From Deltaproteobacteria bacterium (GTDB taxonomy: Bacteria; Desulfobacterota; Syntrophia; Syntrophales; UBA5619): 9,054 nucleotides of DNA. Each line of letters starts with the position of its first letter. Within the stretch, counting starts at the first letter, position 1. Positions 1 to 4,980 of this stretch are shown here, piece by piece. The stretch is taken from positions 1 to 9,054 of the forward strand of contig JAPLJY010000249.1 in the NCBI GenBank assembly GCA_026388345.1, written 5' to 3'. The notes beneath the pieces were generated by a model. The model searched no databases and was not told where the DNA came from. It saw only the letters and a list, made by a program, of their open reading frames with translations. Both the position numbers and the translations under genes were made by a program.

Positions 1-1260
1 TGGCGCATCACCTCTTTCAACCGGGCGGCGGAGCAGATTACCGGTGTCCGCCGCGAAGATGCGGTCGGCCAGCACTGCAAGGACGTGCTCAAGGCGGATG
101 TATGCGAAAAAGGCTGCATCCTCCGCAAAACCATTCAATCGGGAAAATCCATCGTCAACCGGACCGTCCATATTGTGGATGCCGCGGGCCGCCGGGTTCC
201 GATCAGCATTTCCACGGCCCTTCTCAAGGATGAACAGGGCCGGATCGTCGGGGCCGTGGAGACGTTCAGGGACATCAGCGTCGAGGAGAAACTTCGGAAA
301 GCGATCGCCGAACGGTACTCTTTCGAAGACATCATCTCGAAGAACCACCGGATGCATCAGTTGTTCGACATCCTGCCCGATGTGGCCGACAGCGCCAGTA
401 CGGTCCTTCTGGAGGGGGAAAGCGGCACCGGCAAGGAGCTGTTCGCCCGGGCCATCCATCATTTGAGTCCGCGAAAGAAACAGCCGTTCATCGCGGTGAA
501 TTGCGGCGCCCTTCCGGATACGTTGCTGGAATCCGAGCTTTTCGGTTACAAGGCCGGGGCCTTTACGGATGCCAAAAAGGACAAACCGGGACGCTTCCGG
601 CTGGCCGAAAGGGGGACCCTCTTCCTGGATGAAATCGGGGATATTTCACCGGCTCTTCAGGTCCGGCTGCTCCGGGTGCTCCAGGAAAAGACCTACGAAC
701 CGCTGGGTTCAGTGGAGAGCGTCGCGTCCGACGTCCGGATCATCGCCGCGACCAATAAGCGTCTGCAGGAGCTCGTCAAGGAGGGAAAATTCCGCGAAGA
801 CCTCTATTACCGGATCCATGTGATCCGGATGGAATTGCCGCCGCTGCGGGACCGGATGGAGGACATCCCGTTGCTGGCGGATCATTTCATCCACCATTTC
901 AATGTGCTGCAAAAAAAGGAGATCGCCGGATTGTCCGGTGAGGCCCTGGCCTGTCTCGTCTCCTATGACTACCCGGGTAATGTCCGGGAACTTCAGAACA
1001 TTATCGAGCACGCCTTTATCCTCTGCAAAGCGGGGTTGATCGAGCCGCATCACCTGCCGGAAAACATTTGCCTGCCCCACAGCATGGAGTCCTCCGGCAG
1101 AAACGAGACCATGAACATGAAAGACCTGGAAGCGGTCTTCATCACGAACATGCTGCGTCGGCATCAATGGAACCGCATCAAAACGGCAAAGGCCCTCGGC
1201 ATTCACAAGAGCACCCTCTTCCGCAAGATCAAGGCATTGCGCATCCAAATTCCGGCTTAA
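1..1260 (+). CDS. Sigma-54-dependent activator (PAS, AAA+, Fis-type HTH), 5' end outside window
   Basis: Bacterial enhancer-binding protein that would use ATP hydrolysis to open sigma-54 RNA polymerase promoters. The reading frame is open from base 1, so the true start lies upstream; 419 residues are visible. Residues 1 to about 95 are a PAS domain ending in the usual FRDIS motif; it carries three close cysteines (C26, C35, C39 of the visible peptide). Next is the AAA+ domain: Walker A GESGTGKE at 139-146, the sigma-54 contact loop as GAFTDA (186-191; classical form GAFTGA), Walker B LFLDEIGD near 207-214, and the RDR and YPGNVREL blocks. The C-terminus (about 376-415) is a Fis-like helix-turn-helix. 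There is no receiver domain in the visible part, so the PAS domain is probably the sensor. Its place beside NifX-like and MinD-ferredoxin genes suggests it is their cognate activator, as in the Desulfovibrio orp locus (inference). It ends 28 bp from convergent moaE. Confidence 0.95.
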   Translation, partial: WRITSFNRAAEQITGVRREDAVGQHCKDVLKADVCEKGCILRKTIQSGKSIVNRTVHIVDAAGRRVPISISTALLKDEQGRIVGAVETFRDISVEEKLRKAIAERYSFEDIISKNHRMHQLFDILPDVADSASTVLLEGESGTGKELFARAIHHLSPRKKQPFIAVNCGALPDTLLESELFGYKAGAFTDAKKDKPGRFRLAERGTLFLDEIGDISPALQVRLLRVLQEKTYEPLGSVESVASDVRIIAATNKRLQELVKEGKFREDLYYRIHVIRMELPPLRDRMEDIPLLADHFIHHFNVLQKKEIAGLSGEALACLVSYDYPGNVRELQNIIEHAFILCKAGLIEPHHLPENICLPHSMESSGRNETMNMKDLEAVFITNMLRRHQWNRIKTAKALGIHKSTLFRKIKALRIQIPA

Positions 1261-1492
1261 CCGGAGGAATAACCAATAATATTGATGTTCATACGCGTTT
1301 ATTAACGCTGCCATCCTGATAGGTTTCCGCCTTCTTGGTTGGCAGCCTCTGCTTAAATTGGTCTACAGCATATTGGCAGGCATTGAAGCCTTCACCGCGA
1401 TGCGCTGAGGCGACCGCGATCACCAGATTTATTTCTCCGACACTCAGTTTGCCTATCCGGTGGGATATGGCCATATTGTTTATTGGCCACTG

Positions 1493-1498
1493 TTGTTT
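1493..1498. repeat. Target-site duplication, left copy (TTGTTT)
   Basis: TTGTTT directly precedes MITE copy 1 and is repeated at 1609-1614 directly after it. On the moaE strand this is AAACAA, encoding Lys-Gln. One copy belongs to the ancestral gene, which fits the clean in-frame restoration when the element plus one copy is removed. Confidence 0.8.
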
Positions 1499-1608
1499 GA
1501 CGACCTCGTAAAAAGTCGAAAAATGACCCCTTTTGAAAATTCGCACCTAATAATTACAGCAATTTACAGAGCTACATTTGGCAAATTTTGACTTTTTACG
1601 AGCTCGTC
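1499..1608. mobile_element. MITE copy 1 (110 bp) inside moaE
   Basis: A non-coding 110-bp element with 19-bp terminal inverted repeats: GACGACCTCGTAAAAAGTC at the left end, and the complement of GACGAGCTCGTAAAAAGTC at the right (one mismatch; the inner 13 bp are perfect). It is flanked by TTGTTT at 1493-1498 and 1609-1614, a 6-bp target-site duplication (possibly 7, because the next base also agrees). It is too small to encode a transposase, so it would be mobilised in trans. A second 110-bp copy at 8561-8670 matches at 90 of 110 positions without gaps (hand count). I do not recognise the parent transposon family. Confidence 0.88.
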
Positions 1609-1614
1609 TTGTTT
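1609..1614. repeat. Target-site duplication, right copy (TTGTTT)
   Basis: Right partner of the 6-bp duplication at 1493-1498, immediately after the right inverted repeat of MITE copy 1. Confidence 0.8.
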
Positions 1615-1857
1615 GGCTTCATTGGCAATTTTTTGTAACTGAGCTTTGGCCTCTTCGTTGGGATCTCTGTATTCCACCGAAAGGACCAGCTTCCCTTCGG
1701 AGTAATCGCGAATCAGTCCGATGTATGTGACCACGCAGCCGCAATCGCTGCTTCGGACTTTAGCGAACACCCTTTCCGGAGAAAGCGGGCGTTCCGTAAT
1801 CTCAATCATATCGTCTGCTCCTTTTTTGCTGTGATTTTGGACGAGGTCTTCTCCCAA

Positions 1858-2007
1858 TTACGCTTCCACCACCGACCCCACGTTGCAGAAGAAGAAGCGG
1901 TCTCCGAACTCACCGGCCAGACGGGACGCCGTTTTCAGTCCCGTGCAATGGGATACGCCGATGCGTTCTATATCAAACGCCTTGAGGGCGTCGATACTTT
2001 TCTCCCT
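1858..2007 (-). pseudogene. C-terminal remnant of the MBL hydrolase, in frame after TAG
   Basis: Reading on after the TAG in the hydrolase's own frame gives 49 codons (beginning REKSIDALKAFDIERIG) and then TAA. The stretch includes SHCTG and a C-terminal FFFCNVGS block typical of this hydrolase type, so it is the true C-terminus and not a chance frame. A full gene would be 1858-2688, 276 residues plus stop. A single substitution (for example CAG or CGG-like codon history) or a sequencing error could account for the break. There is no obvious ribosome binding site for separate translation. Confidence 0.8.
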
Positions 2008-2688
2008 CTACTCATCGCTCACCGGGCCGAGATGTGTGCCGCCGATCACGGCATAGATACGGCGCTGTCCCATTTTCTCCACAATATAACTCAGGGTATT
2101 GATAATCCCGGAATGGCAGCATCCCAGGATGATAAAAAGCCCTTTTTCGGTTTCAATGACAACCGACTGGTCGTCCAGGAGGTTGTCATTCACATACCCC
2201 TCGTTGGACTTCACGACCTGGTTTTTATCCCCGCGTTCATAGTTCGTCCGGCGGGGCACTTCCCCCGTCAGCCATAATTCCGGTTCGATCTGACGGAATT
2301 CGTCGCTGAATTTGAACGTTGCCCCCTTTCCTTCAAGGAGCGGTCGGGGATACGGCACGCCTATGTAACGCACCTTTTCCCCCCCGATGTTATAGATTTC
2401 CTTGAAAAAATCAGGATGGGCATAAATATCCACCGCTCCCTTCAGATCGAGGACGGGACCAAGCCCTCCCGTATGGTCCCAGTGGTGATGGCTCATGATG
2501 ATACCTTTGATTGTTCGCAGATCTATCCCCAACACCAGAGCATTGTTTACTATCGCTTTTCCCTGACCTGTGTCCAGCAGGTAGTTTCCGCGGTCGGTTT
2601 CCATGAATATGGATAGGCCGTGTTCAGCCACTGCACCGGGAAGGTGGAAAACACAATTTTCGCTGACTATTGTAGCTTTTATCTTCAT
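2008..2688 (-). CDS. MBL-fold metallohydrolase (COG1237-like), shortened by an in-frame TAG
   Basis: Metallo-beta-lactamase-fold protein of the type grouped with COG1237; the physiological substrate is unknown. The frame from 2688 has 226 residues before TAG at 2008-2010. It contains the metal-binding signature H67-x-H69-x-D71-H72 (SHHHWDHTGG), then H192 in GCCHSG, and the late GGTHLGP motif. Beyond the TAG the same frame continues 49 codons to TAA at 1858-1860 and still encodes sensible family sequence, including IGVSHCTGL, whose His would be residue 247 and normally supplies the last metal ligand. Without readthrough the product lacks that ligand and is probably inactive. The start is supported by AAAGGAGG (2697-2704) eight bases upstream of ATG. 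A strong sigma-70 promoter lies just upstream, and moaE follows downstream. Similar hydrolases often sit near NifX/MinD clusters in anaerobes (recollection, not tested). Confidence 0.88.
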   Translation of the reverse strand: MKIKATIVSENCVFHLPGAVAEHGLSIFMETDRGNYLLDTGQGKAIVNNALVLGIDLRTIKGIIMSHHHWDHTGGLGPVLDLKGAVDIYAHPDFFKEIYNIGGEKVRYIGVPYPRPLLEGKGATFKFSDEFRQIEPELWLTGEVPRRTNYERGDKNQVVKSNEGYVNDNLLDDQSVVIETEKGLFIILGCCHSGIINTLSYIVEKMGQRRIYAVIGGTHLGPVSDE

Positions 2689-2723
2689 ATGTGGAACCTC
2701 CTTTGATGACCATTCTGATTCAA

Positions 2724-2741
2724 ATCATATGCCAATATGAT
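2724..2741. promoter_or_regulatory. Palindrome overlapping the -10 region (candidate operator)
   Basis: ATCATAT-gcca-ATATGAT is a perfect 7-bp inverted repeat with a 4-base spacer. It covers the -10 hexamer and adjacent spacer of the minus-strand promoter. A second, shorter inverted repeat, TGATA-aaaa-TATCA (2738-2751), shares its half-site. This is the layout expected for a repressor site, but no regulator can be named. Confidence 0.5.
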
Positions 2742-2752
2742 AAAAATATCAA
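2724..2752 (-). promoter_or_regulatory. Sigma-70-like promoter for the hydrolase-moaE unit
   Basis: On the minus strand, TTGATA (2747-2752) and TATGAT (2724-2729) are separated by exactly 17 bases; each hexamer differs from consensus at one position. The predicted start is near 2717, giving a leader of about 30 bases with AAAGGAGG before the ATG at 2688. The position and spacing make this the best promoter in the window. Confidence 0.7.
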
Positions 2753-2977
2753 ATTACTTTTTGAAATTAATTGGTTAGAACATTATCGGATGCAACGGTA
2801 TGTCGTCGAACCTTCCGTGTCGTGCGGATTCATCCGGGGGGGTCGCATAATTGCATCCTTTCACCTGCCGCCGTTGTTGTCATTTGCAACCACGCCGCCG
2901 GTCATTTCTTCTTTTCGAAGCAGGCAAGATATTATTATGATTATTGATATGTTCTTTTCGGCCTGTTCACGGACTTT

Positions 2978-2992
2978 TGGCACTATTTTTGA
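2978..2992 (+). promoter_or_regulatory. Sigma-54-like -24/-12 promoter for the NifX-like operon
   Basis: TGGCAC-N5-TTGA matches the sigma-54 consensus TGGCAC-N5-TTGC at nine of its ten defined positions. The single miss is the normally strongly conserved C of the -12 GC. Transcription would start near 3004, 13 bases before the ATG at 3017, leaving room for the AAGGGGG ribosome binding site. The neighbouring sigma-54 activator and the divergent arrangement support the call; the -12 mismatch limits confidence. Confidence 0.5.
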
Positions 2993-3016
2993 TGGAAGAG
3001 TGGCAAAGGGGGTACC

Positions 3017-3451
3017 ATGAAAGTCGCGGTGACAGTCTGGGAAGATACGGTTTCAACGGTTTGTGATTTCTCCAACCGTCTGCTGGTTTTTGATGTGATG
3101 GGGGAGGAGGTTAAAAACAGATCGTTCATGCCCTTTGAAACCAGAATTTTGCCGGAGAGGGTGAATCAACTCGAAGAGCTTGGGGTCGAGGTGCTGTTGT
3201 GCGGCGCCATTTCCCGGCCCCTGGAAAGGATGATCCGCGCATCCGGGGTGAAGGTGATCCCCTGCCTGCGCGGGTCCATCGAAGAGGTCATCGGGGCTTA
3301 TCTGGACGGCGGTCTTTCCGATGCCCGCTTCATTCTGCCCGGTTTTGGCCCGGGGGCGAGCCGCGTGCGGGGCAGGAAAAGGTGGCGTCGCGGTGGCGTC
3401 TGCCGATTGCCCGACAAGGTGAAGGGCGACGATGGGGAAGGACGAGGGTGA
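3017..3451 (+). CDS. NifX/NifB-C-terminal-like protein (dinitrogenase FeMo-cofactor family), basic tail
   Basis: Small RNase H-like-fold protein of the Nitro_FeMo-Co family (Pfam PF02579), whose members bind or carry metal-sulfur clusters (NifX, NafY, orange protein). The 144 residues begin MKVAVTVWEDTVSTVCDFS, the usual first strand and loop, with a Cys at 16. The middle has LLCGAISRPLERMI, matching the conserved CGAI block, then VIPCLRGSIEEVIGAYLDG near 80-100. After LSDARFILPG (about 101-110) comes a Gly/Arg-rich tail, a common ending in this subfamily, though its last 20 residues look unlike any conserved segment. It is the first gene after the sigma-54-like promoter and has an AAGGGGG site before ATG. 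The second NifX-like gene follows after 46 bp. Probably a cluster carrier; the actual ligand is unknown. Confidence 0.88.
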   Translation: MKVAVTVWEDTVSTVCDFSNRLLVFDVMGEEVKNRSFMPFETRILPERVNQLEELGVEVLLCGAISRPLERMIRASGVKVIPCLRGSIEEVIGAYLDGGLSDARFILPGFGPGASRVRGRKRWRRGGVCRLPDKVKGDDGEGRG

Positions 3452-3497
3452 TTCAAGCCTTCTTTGAGACAACAAACCAGAGGAAAGGACGGTAAAG

Positions 3498-3866
3498 ATG
3501 AAAGTAGCGATTACAGCCGGTGGAGAGGATCTCAACAGTCCGGTCGACCGCGTCTTTGGCAGGGCGAGGTATTTTGTGATTACGGATCCGGAGGAGACGA
3601 ATGTCGAAGTGTTGGAAAACAGTCAGAATGTGAACGCGGCTCAGGGCGCAGGTATTCAGTCAGCCCGCCAGATAGCCAACAAATCCGTAGATGTCGTGCT
3701 GACCGGCAATGTCGGGCCCAATGCCTTCAGGGCATTGGATGCGGTTTCCATCAAGGTTTTCCAGTTTGAAAGCGACATCCTGACGGTCCGCGATGCACTG
3801 ACCGCATGGAAGGAGGGGCGCCTGCAGGAAGTGAAGGCACCTACTGCCAAGGGACATGGGTTTTAA
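3498..3866 (+). CDS. NifX / orange-protein-like metal-cluster carrier
   Basis: A second Nitro_FeMo-Co family protein, 122 residues, closer to the compact MTH1175/ORP form. It begins MKVAITAGGEDLNSPVDRVFGRARYFVI, with the conserved D-x-x-FGRA motif near residues 17-22. It continues with the GAGIQSA block (about 50-56), VDVVLTGNVGPNAFRAL (about 64-80) and a C-terminal segment with GRLQEV. It has no cysteines, as in related proteins that hold clusters non-covalently (family knowledge). Desulfovibrio orange protein of this family carries a Mo-Cu-S cluster; whether this one does cannot be read from sequence. AGGAAAGGA lies upstream of the ATG. It is 46 bp from the preceding paralogue and 88 bp before the Gly-rich genes, in one probable operon. 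Confidence 0.92.
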   Translation: MKVAITAGGEDLNSPVDRVFGRARYFVITDPEETNVEVLENSQNVNAAQGAGIQSARQIANKSVDVVLTGNVGPNAFRALDAVSIKVFQFESDILTVRDALTAWKEGRLQEVKAPTAKGHGF

Positions 3867-3954
3867 ACCAAGGGAGTTGAATCCCTGAAACGGTCATCCA
3901 TCAGCAGGTTCAGAATGTTCCTGTTTGTGGGAGACGAGATAAGGAGGTGATCGA

Positions 3955-4179
3955 ATGCCAAGAGGAGACGGAACAGGACCAAGGGGAATGGGAGCGGGCG
4001 GCGGAATGGGGCAAGGTCAGGGAGGCCGAAAACCCGGCCGAATGGGCGGACCCCGCGCGGCAGGACCAGCAGGCGCCTGCGTATGCCCACAGTGCGGGCA
4101 CAAGGAACCGCATAAACGCGGAGTTCCCTGCACGGATCGGAAATGTCCTAAGTGCGGGGCTGCGATGACCAGGGAATAG
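3955..4179 (+). CDS. Small Gly-rich protein with a six-Cys metal-binding C-terminus
   Basis: A 74-residue protein. The N-terminal 40 residues are Gly/Arg/Met-rich and start with MPRGDGTGPRGMGAG, the signature shared by the next two genes. The C-terminus carries C42-x-C44-x2-C47 and C59-x4-C64-x2-C67, which suggests a zinc-ribbon or rubredoxin-like metal site. I recognise it as a small protein of anaerobes but know of no demonstrated function. The start is fixed by AAGGAGG at 3941-3947, seven bases upstream of ATG. It stops with TAG, showing that TAG is used as a normal stop here. The downstream paralogue starts 34 bp later. Likely a partner of the NifX-like or ferredoxin-ATPase proteins (inference). 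Confidence 0.85.
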   Translation: MPRGDGTGPRGMGAGGGMGQGQGGRKPGRMGGPRAAGPAGACVCPQCGHKEPHKRGVPCTDRKCPKCGAAMTRE

Positions 4180-4213
4180 AAAAATAATCTTCAAAAAAAG
4201 GGAGGATACGACC

Positions 4214-4468
4214 ATGCCAAGAGGCGATGGGACGGGACCCAGGGGAATGGGAGCGGGGACGGGACGCGGTTTGGGCGGCTGCAAGGTGAGAGGCGCAGGT
4301 GCGGCAAGGGAATCAGGCGCGTCAAAGGATCGCGGCGCCGGATTTCTGCAGAGGATCACGGCTTCCGGATCAGGTTCGGAAGGCCGGTTGACAGGTCGTA
4401 GCAAAGGAATCGGCATGGCGGTTCTTGATGTGCTGTTTTCATTCTTCGAGCGCGCTTCCAGGAAGTGA
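4214..4468 (+). CDS. Small Gly-rich protein, DUF5320-like N-terminus
   Basis: An 84-residue protein whose first 15 residues, MPRGDGTGPRGMGAG, are identical to those of the preceding gene; the nucleotide sequences are also very alike over about the first 45 bases, indicating tandem duplication. The rest is Gly/Arg/Ser-rich with a single Cys at 23 and ends in a hydrophobic segment, IGMAVLDVLFSFFERASRK, which may form an amphipathic helix. It lacks the six-Cys module of its upstream neighbour and the coiled coil of its downstream neighbour. GGGAGGA (4200-4206) precedes the ATG. It could be a decayed or diverged DUF5320 protein; no function can be assigned. Confidence 0.75.
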   Translation: MPRGDGTGPRGMGAGTGRGLGGCKVRGAGAARESGASKDRGAGFLQRITASGSGSEGRLTGRSKGIGMAVLDVLFSFFERASRK

Positions 4469-4536
4469 AGGCGCGGCAGCGAAGGATTGCAGCGACTTCT
4501 GATGACTTGTAAAACATCGTAAAGGAGGTAAAGATT

Positions 4537-4896
4537 ATGCCAGGTGGAGACAGAACAGGTCCCATGGGTATGGGACCCAGGACAGGTTGGGGCGCGGGTT
4601 ACTGCGCCGGATACGGGGTTCCGGGATTTTCGAATCGCGGTTACGGTGCGGGCGGTGCTGTTTTCGGAGGGCGCGGCGGCCGGGGGCGGCGCAACCGCTT
4701 CTTCGCGACCGGCGTGCCGGGATGGCAGTATTTTACCGGGAATCCGATTCCGGGTGGAATGTCCTTTTCCGCGCAGCCGGAAACGCCGCAGAATGAATTT
4801 GAGGTCTTAAAGGGACAGGCCCAATATCTGGAAAACGGCCTGAAAGAACTTCAGGCGCGTATGGAAGCTTTGGCGTCGAGAAACAAAACCGAATAA
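4537..4896 (+). CDS. DUF5320-type Gly-rich protein with C-terminal coiled coil
   Basis: A 119-residue protein starting MPGGDRTGPMGMGPRTGWG, third member of the tandem family. Residues 1 to about 60 are rich in Gly, Tyr and Arg (GYCAGYGVPGF and a GGRGGRGRR run). Residues about 88-115 (from NEFEVLKGQAQYLENGL) have the heptad pattern of a short coiled coil, as in DUF5320 proteins. The start is set by AAAGGAGG at 4521-4528. It is the last gene before a strong terminator-like hairpin that separates it from the ATPase genes. The coiled coil suggests oligomerisation or docking to a partner; that is inference, since the family has no established biochemical role that I know of. Confidence 0.85.
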   Translation: MPGGDRTGPMGMGPRTGWGAGYCAGYGVPGFSNRGYGAGGAVFGGRGGRGRRNRFFATGVPGWQYFTGNPIPGGMSFSAQPETPQNEFEVLKGQAQYLENGLKELQARMEALASRNKTE

Positions 4897-4903
4897 CCGT
4901 TTG

Positions 4904-4962
4904 GAGCGTCGGCAAAGGGTTATGCGCAACCCCCTTTCATCCCCTTGCCGGCGCTCATTTTT
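4904..4962 (+). terminator. Intrinsic terminator or attenuator before the ATPase genes
   Basis: The stem 4904-4919 pairs with 4941-4956 over 16 positions, with one G-T wobble and one mismatch, and is GC-rich. It is followed by ATTTTTAA (five T at 4958-4962). An alternative inner hairpin, GGGTT (4917-4921) with AACCC (4928-4932), competes for the top of the stem. It lies after the stop of the DUF5320-type gene and only 19 bases before the TTG start of the first ATPase. It would either end the NifX/Gly-rich transcript or act as partial readthrough control. Confidence 0.7.
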
Positions 4963-4980
4963 AAGCATAAGGAGCATGTG

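Larger units (their letters stand above)
1289..1809 (-). pseudogene. moaE: moaE (molybdopterin synthase large subunit), split by a MITE
   Basis: MoaE, with MoaD, converts precursor Z to molybdopterin in Mo-cofactor synthesis. The N-terminal half (about 1615-1809) reads MIEITERPLSPERVF, then a GCVVTYIGLIRD block and the LSVEYRDP motif. The C-terminal half (1289 to about 1492) resumes with WPINNMAISHRIGKL and contains the VASAHRGEGF active-site region and the YAVDQFKQRLP segment. Between them lies a 110-bp MITE (1499-1608) plus one copy of a 6-bp duplication. Removing those 116 bp rejoins the halves in frame as NEAKQQWPIN and gives 134 codons plus TGA, a plausible length for the short MoaE form. 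I chose the start at 1809 because AAAGGAG lies 8 bases upstream; an upstream in-frame ATG at 1857 lacks that support. As it stands the first half terminates at 1564. It lies 48 bp downstream of the hydrolase gene, probably in the same transcript. Confidence 0.9.
2689..3016. other. Divergent intergenic control region (328 bp)
   Basis: No convincing gene: the open frame crossing it has no ribosome binding site and no recognisable product. It is much more AT-rich near the hydrolase side than the flanking genes. It separates the leftward hydrolase-moaE unit from the rightward NifX-like operon. It holds the sigma-70-like promoter and palindrome near 2724-2752 and the sigma-54-like element at 2978-2992, listed separately. 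Confidence 0.7.

Noticed and set aside
709..1314. Long minus-strand frame opposite the sigma-54 activator
   Set aside because: It is the antisense shadow of a strongly conserved AAA+ domain and encodes no recognisable protein.
2008..2010. TAG read as pyrrolysine as the primary annotation
   Set aside because: TAG ends three other genes in this window, no pyl genes are visible, and the residue is outside the catalytic motifs; kept only as a hypothesis.
1831..2277. Plus-strand frame of 148 codons opposite the hydrolase C-terminus
   Set aside because: Antisense of a clear MBL-fold coding region; no ribosome binding site and no family resemblance.
2886..2899. GG-N10-GC on the minus strand as a sigma-54 promoter for the hydrolase unit
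   Set aside because: Only the GG, GC and TTGC core match; TGGCAC is poor, it would leave a leader of nearly 190 bases, and a far better sigma-70-like promoter is closer.
2691..3020. Open frame of 109 codons on the plus strand across the divergent intergenic region
   Set aside because: No ribosome binding site, no recognisable domain, overlaps promoter elements and the next gene's start; composition looks non-coding.
3053..3535. Minus-strand frame of 160 codons opposite the first NifX-like gene
   Set aside because: Shadow frame in a GC-rich coding region; no start signal or motif.
3871..3886. AGGGA-N6-TCCCT hairpin after the second NifX-like gene as a terminator
   Set aside because: Only a 5-bp stem and no T-run follows.
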